Of a DNA stretch of 64,000 bases, positions 24,472 through 34,964 are shown in pieces. The notes beneath the pieces were generated by a model. The model ran no database searches, was not told where the DNA came from, and saw only the letters and a list, made by a program, of their open reading frames with translations. Source of the stretch: Plasmopara viticola (lineage: Eukaryota > Oomycota > Peronosporomycetes > Peronosporales > Peronosporaceae); assembly GCA_001695595.3 (NCBI GenBank), contig MBPM02000014.1, positions 434,001 to 498,000 on the forward strand, read 5' to 3'. Within the stretch, counting starts at the first letter, position 1, and each line of letters begins with the position of its first letter. Made by a program: the position numbers and the translations under genes.

Positions 24472-25486
24472 GCTGTGTCTATTCTCACAAGCGTGGCGAA
24501 TTGATGGCAGAGAAGACGTAGAAAAAGGTTGGATGATGTGCAACCAAAGCAATCAGGCTTAACTTGACTCGATAGTAAATTTGAAGTTTACCTATATTAC
24601 TATTCAAGCCAAGATCGAGTAACGTTGGGAAACGATAGAGTACTATACTACCGCGAAGCGAAGATAGAACAAAAAGGAGGACGATATTAAGCAGCAGGGC
24701 GCCACTTTTTTTCGTTGCCAGGTATAAGTAACAGCCGCCATCGTTGGAAAAGCCCACACGCTCTTGTAAATACAGATTCAGCAAGAAAATAGAGAGCCCT
24801 TAAATCTCCTCTAACTGTGCTATTCGCGGCTGAGACAGACCATGACGCCGAACAGTACCCTCATCTGCAACGCGCACCAGAAAGACTATCTGAAACTTTT
24901 TTAAATCTTCTCCACTTTTTTCACTTCGTGTATTTTTTGTCGCGAGCTGATGCGATCCCTTTTCTTTTGTTCTGGTGATAACGTTGGTGTTATGTCAAGT
25001 AAGTGTTTTAGGAAGGATTCTTAGAGAAATATATACGCATTTGCATCTCAACAAATTAACGAGGCTTCTTGTTGCCATCAATGAACAAATGCTCCGTTTG
25101 ACTTCCGTTTTTGTATGTTTAACGGATTTGTTCGTCGATAGACCTCCTAACGTGAGCCAATTTACAACATGTCTTGCGCAAAAGCGCATCAGTAAGCACA
25201 GTGAGGGTCATTCAGCACGAAAGTTGTATACTACAAAAAGGCAGCCACCTTGATTCTTGGATGAGTCGCTTAGCTAGATATTTGCAATTATTTGTAGAAT
25301 GTGCCTTTCACGTTGAATACAAACCTTCACACTGATTGTGCGGGCTGATGCACTTTTGTGCGGAGCTAAATTATTAATATCGCACATTTATGAGGGCTGA
25401 ACGCTCAATTGACGATCGGATCTGACAAGCATACAGATACAATGCCGTTGAGAGCCTTTAATGCGACTTTTGGTAAAACGAAGTCA
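24472..25486. other. Intergenic between makorin-like gene and PLV terminus
   Basis: No gene recognised. The last bases (25,440-25,486) are the host DNA flanking the left end of the integrated viral element. Confidence 0.4.
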
Positions 25487-25583
25487 AGCCTCTGAGGGTG
25501 TCTAGGGGTACGCTCGATGCTCTTATATGGGATGGTGGAGCGGATGTTGAGCGGACGACGAGTGAACAGGACGAACATTGTCG

Positions 25584-26447
25584 ATGCTCTCACATGCATT
25601 CAAACATTCTGAGACAAGACGACAAAGAAACATGAGCGTTGCTTTCTTTGGGGACGGGGAATCATACTTTGCCCCGTCATCTGCGCGGAACATGGCGGTC
25701 AAGCGGATAAATGGCATCATCAAGAAGCTTGATTGGAAGACAGTCGAAGCTACTTTGCTTTCTGCTGAGCGCAATGACGCGGATCCTGGATTTGAAGTTT
25801 GCGAAGCCTCGTTAGAAGACTGGGAGAGGTATGTGAAGTCGGAGACTCAAGTACTGGTGTCGAAGGCGATGGCATTTAGAGATGGTAGAATCTATATTGT
25901 CGAGCTACCGACCGAGATACACGATAACTTCTGTGGTGACCTGGACTTCGCCATCTTGACTGCAACTGGCACGGGAAATCAGCATTTGCGGCCACGAAGA
26001 TCGAGTTACGTTGAATCTCTTCGAAAGCTCGAACCCGATTGCAGTTTTGGCCCTCCTCCCGGTATTGGTGCCGCTCGACCGGTTGGAATGGATTGGGGAG
26101 AATACCACACTTTGAAGGTAGAAGTGGGAGTCTCACGAGGATGGCCCTATCTGGATCGAAAAGCGGATCAATGGAGGCAATTTCCCGGCGTCGAGTACAT
26201 TCTCTGCATTCGTATATCACCAGCGCTGCGGGTTCGTCAGTACAAGCTCCACACGGTGATTAATCGAGCAAATCCACTTCCGGCCATAAATCCGATACCT
26301 ATCGTCAATCCGGCAAATGTGGCTTTCAATTCGCGCCGTTTGTTAGGCCTCGTTGGACGAGGTCGCACTCCCCAAGGCTTTTCTCGGCCCAATGTAGTGA
26401 TTGATTTATTTCCGCTCGTAGAGAGGCTTAGTCAGGAAAACCAGTGA
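25584..26447 (+). CDS. Uma2-like PD-(D/E)XK putative nuclease, left TIR copy
   Basis: Complete ORF of 287 residues from ATG 25,584; a second possible start, MSVAFF, lies 16 codons in. The middle fits the Uma2 (DUF820) restriction-endonuclease-like fold: CGDLDFAIL (Asp at about 119/121), then TLKVEVGVSRGW (Glu180), Lys193 in DRKADQW, and PGVEYILCI. This mirrors the family pattern of Asp, E-V-x-S, Lys and GV-x-EYW. The C-terminal 70 residues are Pro/Asn-rich. It lies wholly inside the terminal repeat and runs inward toward the viral genes. It stays open while the viral genes around it are broken. Nuclease activity is inferred from motifs only; a role in end processing, integration or defence is unproven. 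Confidence 0.65.
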   Translation: MLSHAFKHSETRRQRNMSVAFFGDGESYFAPSSARNMAVKRINGIIKKLDWKTVEATLLSAERNDADPGFEVCEASLEDWERYVKSETQVLVSKAMAFRDGRIYIVELPTEIHDNFCGDLDFAILTATGTGNQHLRPRRSSYVESLRKLEPDCSFGPPPGIGAARPVGMDWGEYHTLKVEVGVSRGWPYLDRKADQWRQFPGVEYILCIRISPALRVRQYKLHTVINRANPLPAINPIPIVNPANVAFNSRRLLGLVGRGRTPQGFSRPNVVIDLFPLVERLSQENQ

Positions 26448-26668
26448 AGACATGTCGAAGTGTCGATGCTTTTCGTCAGCGATTCACCCAGCGACTGGCG
26501 TATATACCAGCAACAAGATAAAAATCTTGACATCACTCTGCGATGTCTTCTGTTCTTCGCCACATTAATGCCATACTCCGTTTTAGTGACTAGTTGAATT
26601 AGAGTCACCTTAGAATACGGATCATTCACTTCTAGACGTAACCGAGAGGAACCAGTATATAATACCAT
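26432..26668 (-). CDS. Small ORF conserved in both TIRs (left copy)
   Basis: A 78-residue ORF convergent with the nuclease gene, overlapping its last 16 bases. The right TIR carries the same ORF (40,527-40,763) with a single visible change (WYI to WYL). It is basic and Ser-rich in the middle and matches no family I know. Because TIR copies are kept similar by recombination, conservation alone does not prove it is a gene. Confidence 0.25.
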   Translation of the reverse strand: MVLYTGSSRLRLEVNDPYSKVTLIQLVTKTEYGINVAKNRRHRRVMSRFLSCCWYIRQSLGESLTKSIDTSTCLHWFS

Positions 26669-26732
26669 AACAAAAAATAAAACCGGTATTCACAAAAAAT
26701 GACGGAGAGATATTGTAGGCACTGAAATCGAA

Positions 26733-27080
26733 TGAGTCACAATGAGTCACCATGGGTCACCACCTTTTGCTGAATGACAGCCGACTATAGTAATTCTAGA
26801 TATAAGAGTCACCATGAGTCACCGAGTCCTCACTTTTTGCAACTTCCTGCCACTTATTTATAGCCACTACTATATCATGTACGTCTCTATCATACTATGT
26901 CTTCTTATAGAAAAATAATTTGAATATTGATAAAAACTGAAGACTCAGGTGACTCAGGTAAATAGAGATCATTCTACAATGACTTAGAGATTAAATAGAC
27001 ATCGAAATGAAATACGGTGACGAGTCACCATAGTGCTAACTCATAGTGACCCATAATGACTCAGTAATCACTCCCTCCAA
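26733..27080. promoter_or_regulatory. Cluster of TGAGTCAC-like sites in left TIR
   Basis: About nine copies or near copies of TGAGTCA/TGACTCA occur within 350 bp: 26,733, 26,743, 26,753 (TGGGTCAC), 26,805, 26,815, 26,941, 26,950, near 27,021 and near 27,058. Spacing is irregular, 10 bp in the first group. The core equals the AP-1/GCN4 bZIP binding site. They could be viral promoter elements or origin iterons. The right TIR has a matching set. Confidence 0.5.
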
Positions 27081-27217
27081 ATCGACATCGACGGATCACT
27101 CGAACGATAATTTGACAATGTGACTGCTCCAGAGTATGACAACATAAAAAAATTATGGTCCGCTAATGCGTCTAAGGGTGGGGATCCCCCCAGTATGACA
27201 TCATAAAAAATATGATC

Positions 27218-27433
27218 TTACTGATCCTTAGCCAGCAACTGCGCTAGACTTGGTATTTCCACGATCTGAACCTTGGCTATAGAAGTATTCTTGGTGATGC
27301 GATTTAGGTCGTTCAGAGTAAGTTTTGACTCAACAATGACTTCCGGCTTTGATTTAAGAATTGGCCATCCGTTGTAGTTCTCATCAATGCAAATTGGCTT
27401 TGACTCGTGCGTTTCAATATGTTCAACATTCAT
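27218..27433 (-). CDS. Small hypothetical PLV protein (71 aa)
   Basis: First ORF inside the left TIR, on the minus strand, with its stop codon abutting the end of the repeat. It starts MNVEHIETHESKP and ends in an acidic-to-neutral helix. There is no recognised domain. It lies downstream of the protease relic on the same strand and could be co-transcribed with it. Confidence 0.4.
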   Translation of the reverse strand: MNVEHIETHESKPICIDENYNGWPILKSKPEVIVESKLTLNDLNRITKNTSIAKVQIVEIPSLAQLLAKDQ

Positions 27434-27554
27434 TGCTTGTGTATATTAGAACAAAGCTCGCAACAGTCGGCACTTATCATAATGCGTTCTCCGTATTTGA
27501 ATGGATGCTCACGACAAAGCAATTGATCGACCTGTAAAACAAACGCATCCTCGT

Positions 27555-28077
27555 CTAAATCATGGCAAAAAAATAGCACCAGGAAGCTTCTCCTTGACCA
27601 AACACCTTCACAAAGAACTTGTCATAATCCTCGTATTCGTCGATAATCTTGTACTCCAAGTCTGTAAGATTCACATCTATATAACTCCAGCAAAAATTAT
27701 TACTGGTCTGTGAAGAGCTTATAGAGTCCATATACTTTATTGTGTTGTAGATAGTAAAGCCACAGGACGCAATACTACCCACAATGTCCAAATCGAGGGT
27801 CCTTAATATCAACTTCGCGATAGGAATAATCTTTTGGTAGCACACGTGGTCTTGGCAAGCCAAGGGGATCAAAATAAGTCTTATGTTTGTTTGAGACTGC
27901 TAACAAATGTGTCCCGCCGATCTGAGGCGTTCCCATGTTCAGAATACAGTGACCCTTGTGTCTATTCAAATGCTGTTTGAAATCAATTTGATCTACTTTG
28001 ACACCAAGGGAATTGGCAAGTTTCATTGGTTGATCGCCTGTCGTTCTATACAATTTAATAATTCTTTTTTCACTCAT
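27555..28077 (-). pseudogene. Adenain-like cysteine protease relic (PLV maturation protease)
   Basis: Starts at ATG 28,077 (MSEKRIIKLYRTTGDQP). The catalytic His lies in GTHLLAV and is followed by YFDPLGLPRP, the conserved segment before the oxyanion Gln in adenovirus-type proteases. The catalytic Cys is in ASCGFTIYN. His and Cys fall in different frames because of a one-base shift near 27,780-27,800, so the gene is broken. In PLVs and Mavericks this enzyme cleaves capsid proteins during virion maturation. It is divergent from the capsid gene, with 58 bp of very AT-rich DNA between the two starts. Confidence 0.7.
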
Positions 28078-28135
28078 GGTACTTAATTTTTTCGGCGATT
28101 ATAATATAATCGTCATCAATATAATCGCATAAACT

Positions 28136-29837
28136 ATGTCTTTCGCTTCTGATATTTCAGCTTTCGAACATTCCGTCGAACCAGCTCCAGCTGAGACACT
28201 CTTCCGTGATAAGAAATGGACGTATATTCAAGATTCAACGTCTAACACCGGTCGATATGCCGGTCAAATTCAATTTAATCTTTCGACCATCTCTTCGCAA
28301 GCCGCTTTCGTAAATTGGAAAGAAGCCATCATCGAGCTTCCAGTGAAGCTTCAGATTCTTAACGGTGATGCCGGTTCAATCATTCCGACTACTGCATGCA
28401 CTATTGATCAATTGGTGCCTAAGGCTGGAGCGTGGAAATTCATTGACAGTGTTCAAGTCGTTATTGATGGGACCACTGTTCAAACGAATCAAGTTCATGA
28501 GAATGTAAATACAACGTTCAAGGCTATCACTGAAATGGATTATAATACTTATGTCAAACATGGTCCAACTAGCAACTTTGTCTTGGATAGATATTCTACT
28601 TCAACGATCCAAGGATTTAGCGGAGCAGCTCAATCACTCGAAAACTTGGCCACGTCTTCGTTTATGACCGCCACTAATAGCATCAGTGAGTTTAGTTTAG
28701 CTAACACCTACTCAAACCGTGGAGCCGCCGAACGATCGCCTTTTACCGCTCTTGATCAATAAAGCACGAAGCTTGCATTTGATGCATCATGGGAGGCAGT
28801 GCAAATCTTCAAGCCGTATCGAAATCCCAAGTCTACGTGGCTTTTACTGGTGCCGTTGCAGCTGGTTCGCCATTTTACGTCGCGCATTACTTGGCTTGCA
28901 TTAAGATGCGGGGTATTTCTGACTATTCAAAGAAATACCCAATGCAAAAGAATACGCGCGGCTATATTTACCTCAATTACAACAGTTCATCTACTACTTT
29001 GATTACAACTGGTGCTGGCGTTGTTTCGCCTACTATTGCTAGTTTGAGCAACAATATCAATTGAGGCAACGCCTGCCCAGTCCTTTGGAATTCAAGCAGT
29101 GGTGCAACGACAACTGCTTTGGCCGGTGGCCTTACGCTTTCTGCATCTGCGACCACGCTAACTGTTACTGCCGATGTCAATGGAACTCCAACTGCAGGAA
29201 CTGGTATCACACCATCGCAATCTTGTTCGCGTCTTCTCGATCCAACCTACTCGCCTAATCCCAGCGCCGATCATGCGTTGGCTCAAAAGAAAACTTTCCG
29301 CTACTTTGAGCGAATCACGATTTAATTTACTGTTGCTCCAGGTGCTTCCTGCACTTGGACTGTCAGTAATGGCATTGCTAATCCAAAGAGTTTGATTATG
29401 CAGCTTGTTATTACGAATCCAACCGCAGGTGTAACTGTATCAGATACGATTAGTCCCTTCCGCAGCCTATTTTCGACTGTACCTGCTACGACAAGTCCGT
29501 TTGCTGCATTGAATAATCTGCAGATCACAGTAGGAAACGTCCCTATCTGGTGAGTTTTGTATGCGATTTGTTCGTGCAAGAGATGTCAAAGTCAGGCGTT
29601 GATGGTGGTCTTGACGATGTTATCTCAGCCGGTTTGCTATCGCAGCGTCAATGGGAATCACTTTATCGATTTGTTGCTGTTGATATTGGTCGTCGTCTTC
29701 CAAGTGAAGATGGTGCAAGCAAGAGTATTATCGTGTCTGGTACTTCCAACTGCAACTACGCTCTCACCATTTATTACCACGTATTACGTAAGGTTGTAGC
29801 AACAGTCGATACGGCAATGGGCATAGTATCGCAATGA
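28136..29837 (+). pseudogene. PLV major capsid protein relic (double jelly-roll)
   Basis: Starts at ATG 28,136. The N-terminal 208 codons are open (MSFASDISAFEHS..., with FRDKKWTYIQD and IIELPVKLQIL). The frame then shifts near 28,740-28,790. After the shift it is cut by an in-frame TGA at 29,062, an in-frame TAA at 29,323 and a TGA plus frameshift near 29,550. The C-terminal block has GNVPIW, FVQEMSKSGVDGGLDD, SAGLLSQRQWESLYRF and VDIGRR, the order seen in PLV and virophage capsid proteins before the final jelly-roll strands. The length, about 560 codons in total, suits the family. The major capsid protein builds the icosahedral shell; this copy cannot. Confidence 0.75.
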
Positions 29838-29933
29838 CCAGTCCAAGGTTGATCTTGACAGCTTCGTAATGTATTTCAATTCAAGCACATTTTTTTAATC
29901 ATCTTCAATATACGAGGCTAATGAAAATCAATC

Positions 29934-30649
29934 ATGAGTGGACTTTTCTCCGATAATTAGACCAAGCGAAAGGCATATGATCGCTATTACAATGCCATGG
30001 CAAAGAACGAATTTGTTCAAGGCGAAAAGCTGAAGGCTTCAATTCAAAACGAGTCGTTGGATGATGCAAGTGCTGATTCACTTGCGAATTTGTTTCAGCA
30101 AGTGATGGCGAAGTATTGTGATTATAAGTACGATCAAATCACAAAAAAACTACTCAAAAGTCCTAAAGGGCCTCCTGAAATCATCAAAGGCGAATCACAT
30201 GAGGCTCTTAAAAGAAGTAAAAAGAAGCATACTTACGGTCCACAATCAACTGACGCAGATTTCAATATAGAAGAGCCCACTGCACCTGACGTTGCCCAAA
30301 AAGCCATCAATACTCGAGCATACATTAAGGGAAAAAGACTTTGAAACAGATGGTGAATGACCACGTTCGAGTGTATCTTAACAAACGAAAAGAATTAAGA
30401 AGAGATGATTCAATGCGAAGGCGTCAAATAATGGCTGATAAATTTGCTGATGAAGTCATGAAAAAATCAGAAAAACTTCTGAAACGAAAACGAATCGCAA
30501 CTCCCCCAAATAAATCTCTCACGGACAAACGAGCATTAAAAAAAGCTGCTAAACGAGCTGAGGAAGAACCCTCGATTACTCGACAATTCTTTCAAGACTC
30601 GGATGTTGAAAGCAGTGATGACGAAGAAATAAAGGAAGAGAAGAGATAA
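29934..30649 (+). pseudogene. Broken PLV gene encoding a highly charged protein
   Basis: An ATG at 29,934 opens MSGLFSDN, then an in-frame TAG, then continues as TKRKAYDRYYNAMAKNEF through the ORF at 29,997-30,344. A one-base shift near 30,341 joins to a Lys/Arg-rich and finally acidic tail ending at 30,649. The long charged helices suggest a nucleic-acid-binding or scaffold role, but no family is recognised. It follows the capsid relic on the same strand. Confidence 0.5.
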
Positions 30650-30659
30650 CGCAAGTTAA

Positions 30660-30893
30660 ATGCTGGGATAAAAAGTATATACTGACGATATCAACAACCA
30701 CAAAAGCTCATTTGCAAATAACCTGTACGAAAGTATCCGACACAGATTTGGTGAAGCTGTTGAGCAACGCAAAGGCAAGGAATGTTTTGAAGACAATGCT
30801 CCTAAACCGCCCAGAAAGCATAAAATGAAACGAGATGCTATAAATCAGTACAAAGCTGAATCAAAAGGTTGGCTCGATGAAATCTTTATTTAA
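30660..30893 (+). pseudogene. Small PLV gene with early stop
   Basis: ATG 30,660 is followed after three codons by TAA (30,669). The same frame then stays open for 73 codons, starting KVYTDDINNHKSSFANN and ending GWLDEIFI. The composition is basic and helical. The family is unknown. It is the last plus-strand gene before the convergent fibre gene, whose stop is 10 bp away. Confidence 0.4.
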
Positions 30894-30902
30894 CTGAATG
30901 CA

Positions 30903-33075
30903 CTATTTATTTATAGTCGATTCAAGTTTCTCGATATGATCAATTAGCTTCTCAATGATATTAACATTGGATATCGTTATAGCATTGTAACCTTAGCATA
31001 GTTGAACTCCTTTTGGTGAGTTTTCACCTTCATCTTTCATATATTGATTTTCGATCACCGTAATTGCTTCTGAACAAACGCGCATAACATCTTGAGCTAT
31101 CAAACCGACTCTTCTCTTAGCTTCATTCTTACAGCTATAAATAACCGCTTTAAGATCCTTATAACGCTCAAACGGTAAATCGATTTTTTTAATATCCTCT
31201 TTCAATCGACAATCAGACGTAGCCCATATACCAGCTTAAATGTAAACATTATCACCAAAAGAAGCTGAGACGTTTGTTAGAGTGAAAGTGCTAACTGGTA
31301 CAATCGTGATAGATGTGTTAAATCCAGCCACTTGGAAGGAGCGTTTGGTGATCCGGTTTCGATACCAACTCTACCAGTCGAAGTTATTGTAAGTCTTCGT
31401 GTGTTTGCAGTCATCATAACCAAATCATTGGAAGTTGTAGTTCCAACGTATGCGCTATTAGTCGAGGTTGCATTTGTGGCGTTGCTCAGTTGTAATCCGA
31501 AACCAATGGGCGTTGCATTTGATGATTTCATGAAAATTGGCGTATCGAAGTTAGCAGTTCCATCATTGAGTGCATTAAATGCTTTAATATAAACATCACC
31601 AGAGTTTAGTGTGAGAGGAGCAGTCCCAAATGAGCTAGTGTATGGCGTGTTGGTGTTAAATATCATGTTGTTAACAGTGTCAGAAACAAGATAAAGACAA
31701 TCACTTGATGGTGTAGGAGACAATCCGGAAGGATTTATACAAAACGCATCCGCTGAGGTAGCCAGGGGGTATATATGAGGGAAACCACACCTGTACGGCT
31801 GTGAGTGTCTAACATTGAGACAAAACTTATGCGTTTGCGACGTAAATCTCACGGATGGCTTGTCATTCAAATTGATATTGAATAAATCCGCACTTGTAGC
31901 TGAAACACCGCCCAGTTGATTTTAGATTCAACACCAGATACGTTTTGTTGTTTGATGCTGATGTTGTTCTCGATGCAATGACAAATTCATTTGTATCAGA
32001 TACTCGATAAATGTTCATTGTTTCAAGATTAGCTGGTTTTTTCCGTAAAGACGCAAACAATTGGTACTCGACGTGCTCAAAGGCATCAAGCCTACATCAG
32101 AACTATCCAATGTTATTGTTTTAGATACCTGAAACGCCCCAAGAGTTGTAATAATGTTGTTATTGAGTTTAGCAGCAGTAGATGTCATTGCCGATCCGTT
32201 GAGATTTAAATTCGTGTAGTTAATATTTAGACCAGCAGAGGTATTGATTGTATCGAGTGGGATAGCAGGTGAAGCCACACCCGTTGAAGCAGCAAGGATG
32301 GAGCATCCTAAATTATTGATTCCACTATAATCAAGAGTTGAATTTAGCACCACCGCCTTCGAAGCAGCAGCACCACCTTGAGTAATCGACAAGTACAATG
32401 ATTGGTCAAAGATAGTTCCATTGAATTTTAGCGATTAAGTTTTAATTCCAGTTCCAGACCCACCTTAATCCGATTGATAAGATGGTAGAGTCCCAATGCC
32501 GACATTACCAGTTAAATCGATGAACATTCGAAAAGGTCCGGTATGGTAGAAATACATCGTATTTGGATTGCTTGCTGAAATACCCCTAACTCCAATTTTC
32601 CCAGCATAAAGATTGCTTGTGAATTTTATATTCGCTTGGGCAGCAGCAGAACAATTTGAGATTGATACTCCATTATTTGCAGTTGTCGAAACAGAAAGGA
32701 TACTAGTTAGAGTCTCAAGCGATGTAATATTAGGTTGCCCCCCAATTGAGCGTTCCAGTAATACTTGTAGATGAAATAGAAGAGATGCCCGTGATAGCCT
32801 TACCAGCATGTAATACCAGAGCCTTTGAAGCTTGAGCGATTCTAGCAGTTATACTTGAAACATATGATAATCCACTCGAATCAAGCGCAGAGCCACCAAG
32901 CGTCAGGGAACCGCAATCAAGATTGCCGATCACGCGCAATGGAGATAACATCCCAACACCACCGAGCTGCAAGAATCTTTGATCGCCTGTAGTAATAGTA
33001 AGATCTTCATTAGATGCATTAAAGTAAGAGCTATTAAATAGAGGAGAATTGACAATTGGAGGAAGAGACGTATTT
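30903..33075 (-). pseudogene. Trimeric fibre/tail-spike relic with C-terminal S74 chaperone domain
   Basis: About 720 codons on the minus strand in several frames. The N-terminal half is Ser/Thr/Gly-rich beta-repeat sequence (GNLDCGSLTLGGSALDSSG; SSTSITGTLNW). Two copies of the fibre signature appear: MFIDLTGNVGIGT near 32,520 and RLTITSTGRVGIETGSP near 31,380. The C-terminus (31,240-30,903) has SDCRLKEDIKKIDLPFERY, RVGLIAQDV and a closing coiled helix, matching the intramolecular chaperone domain (peptidase S74) that trims itself after fibre folding. Frameshifts separate the pieces, and a TAG at 30,993 cuts the chaperone. The start codon is missing. In an intact virus it would form the host-binding fibre. 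Confidence 0.75.
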
Positions 33076-33092
33076 GATCACTTTACTATACA

Positions 33093-33727
33093 GTGCAAAA
33101 CTTCTACGAATCAAAACTGAAGTCTAAACTTTATAGGTTTCCAAAGAATCCACACTTCGAGCTACCATTTAGAATGCGCGTTGCAAGTCTCAGTGGATCG
33201 GGGAAGTCAAACACCCTGCTGTATGTAATAGCGCTTCTGGACAAATGCTTTACCAAAATCATTTGTACAAAGACCAACGAGACGCTGTATGATCACCTCA
33301 AAGACACTATCGCTAAAGTCCAGGTGATCGAGAAAGGGATGATCCCAGCAATGAGTGAATACGATTCTGAAACTAGCAAGTTGATAATCTTTGATGACTT
33401 GATCATGGAACCAAAGAGAACGCAGACGTCTGTTGGACAATACTTCATCCGAGGACGTAAGCAAGGCTTCAGTATGATTTACATTTCACAGAGCTACTTT
33501 GGTATAACAAAGGCTATTCGAATCAACACCAATATGTGATACTTGGTCGAAACCTAACACAGAGAGATCTTGAGATCATATGCCGCGACTTCCCTACTGA
33601 CATACCAATTAAAACCTTCATCGATCTATACAAACGAAAAACTTCAGAGAAAATGAGCACGATGATGATGGATATCGTCAATCGAAAGATTTATGGAAAC
33701 GTTAGCGAACCGATCTGCGATTTGTAA
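33093..33727 (+). pseudogene. FtsK/A32-type DNA packaging ATPase relic
   Basis: The Walker A region reads SGSGKSN (about 33,195), Walker B is KLIIFDDLIME, and the downstream block is RGRKQGFSMIYISQSYFG, as in PLV and virophage packaging ATPases that pump DNA into capsids. The 148-codon first part ends at a TGA (33,537); the next part (GRNLTQRDLEII...) continues in a frame one base off, showing a single-base frameshift. The expected start position is GTG (33,093), preceded in frame by a stop, so the ATG seems lost. It diverges from the fibre gene across fewer than 25 bp. Confidence 0.8.
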
Positions 33728-33759
33728 AAAAAAGAAGTTAGTTAATTAGTTGTCAGTTA

Positions 33760-34601
33760 TTATTCACTGTCGCATTTTTTTGATCGAATCAACAAACGAA
33801 TGCATACGTTGTTATCAATGATACCAAGAGATATCATATTCTGATCGAGGAATGATAGCGTCAGTTCTGAATTGGTTCCTTGCACTGGATAATACGCTAA
33901 TCCTTGTCCTTGAGACGTTGTGATTAGACCGCCATATTCAACCCCAACAGACGTGAATGTGTGTAGTACTTGATTGTTGTTTGCGATTGGATTGTAGAGA
34001 TTTGAACAAGTAATAGCAACAGCGGCTGTCGGGTTTATCTGAGACACCAAATTGCTATTAATCGCATAAACACTAGTCGTTTGCACCGCTGGATATGTAG
34101 CTGGGCTGAATCCGCTGATAGTTCCGAAAGCAGCATTATGTTTTGAAGCTGAGGCGTGTATGCAGTAGCTGGCATCGTTGGAAATTTGCTAGCAGCAGTG
34201 TATCCAGTGATGTTCTTCACTGGCTGCAAACTAAACTGTAGAGCATAACTGGAAAAATTCTCGGCGCATGAGATGAGCTAGTAGTACTGTCCAGTCGTGT
34301 TATTGATCAGATAAAGATTGTTCAGAATGTGAAAGTATTGGAGGTAGTTGTTGATGTCGCTTGCTGAATATGTTCCGTCTGGCAGCGTGATCGAATAAGT
34401 AGTTGTTGTAGAAGCAGTTGGCCATATAATTTTGAATGAATTATTTTGACGCTGAGCAGTAATCGCTCTCCACGAGTAGTAGATGAATATTGATTCAAGT
34501 GCAATCTCAAACTGACCAAAATCGATTGGCTGCGAGAATCGGTAACGGAACTGATGAGTAGCCACTTGGTTGCTCAAATTTAACAGGATTGGAAAGCTCA
34601 T
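33760..34601 (-). pseudogene. PLV minor capsid (penton-like) protein relic
   Basis: Starts at ATG 34,601 with MSFPILLNLSNQVATHQFRY, a typical opening for PLV and virophage penton proteins: hydrophobic start, then FRYRFSQPIDF. The first frame stops at 34,278. Two further pieces in shifted frames follow, the last with SQINPTAAVAITCSNLY, GVEYGGLI and ELTLSFLDQN up to a stop at 33,760. The total of about 280 codons matches the family. Penton proteins close the capsid vertices. Assignment rests on length, position beside the ATPase, and beta-rich pattern; no single diagnostic motif exists. Confidence 0.55.
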
Positions 34602-34637
34602 TTATCTTCTTGTATATACTATCCAAAAAAAAGAAAA

Positions 34638-34808
34638 ATGCATCGACGAAAGAAAATAAGACGACAATTAATGCCCCAGGCAATGGGGATCGATGGATCA
34701 GGCGAGGTAGATCACTCAAAACCAGTAGCTTCTTTCAGAAACGACTACGGCTCGACGAATCTTGAATCACTGTCTAATCAGCTCGATCAGTGTTTGTCAT
34801 CTTGCTAA
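34638..34808 (+). CDS. Small basic PLV ORF (56 aa)
   Basis: ATG 34,638 opens MHRRKKIRRQLMPQAMGIDG and stays open to TAA 34,806. The Arg/Lys-rich start could bind DNA. It is divergent from the penton-like gene with 36 bp between the starts. No family is recognised; small size makes it uncertain. Confidence 0.35.
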   Translation: MHRRKKIRRQLMPQAMGIDGSGEVDHSKPVASFRNDYGSTNLESLSNQLDQCLSSC

Positions 34809-34824
34809 GGAACAAAAAAAGAAG

Positions 34825-34947
34825 ATGAAACATCGTTATATCGATACGTCAGCTCTTTTGAATTTCAATAGATCTAAGAGATATAAAGCTTCATCTGACG
34901 CTTCAATCGGCTGTAGTAAGATGCCGAAAATACATTTTTTCGTATAA
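34825..34947 (+). CDS. Very small PLV ORF (40 aa)
   Basis: ATG 34,825 opens MKHRYIDTSALLNFNRSKRY, ending 34,947. It follows the previous small ORF by 16 bp. Basic, unknown, possibly one gene with its neighbour in an older state. Weak support. Confidence 0.2.
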   Translation: MKHRYIDTSALLNFNRSKRYKASSDASIGCSKMPKIHFFV

Positions 34948-34964
34948 TTTGTCAAGGATTGACT

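Larger units (their letters stand above)
25487..27220 (+). repeat. PLV left terminal inverted repeat
   Basis: Inverted counterpart of 40,023-41,708. The repeat covers the whole Uma2-like gene, a short convergent ORF and a block of TGAGTCAC-like sites. Near its inner end, the right copy has an 11-bp segment missing here, and the left copy has an extra piece (about 27,161-27,190) between two versions of an AGTATGAC-x-TCATAAAA sequence. The encoded proteins of the two copies differ at eight residues, so the copies are close but not identical. Confidence 0.85.

Noticed and set aside
25578..25583. TTG start for the Uma2-like gene
   Set aside because: Non-ATG initiation is unlikely in a nuclear eukaryotic context, and an ATG follows two codons later.
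26733..27080. CRISPR-like or satellite array
   Set aside because: The units are 7-8 bp with irregular spacing and no constant repeat-spacer length; the genome is eukaryotic.
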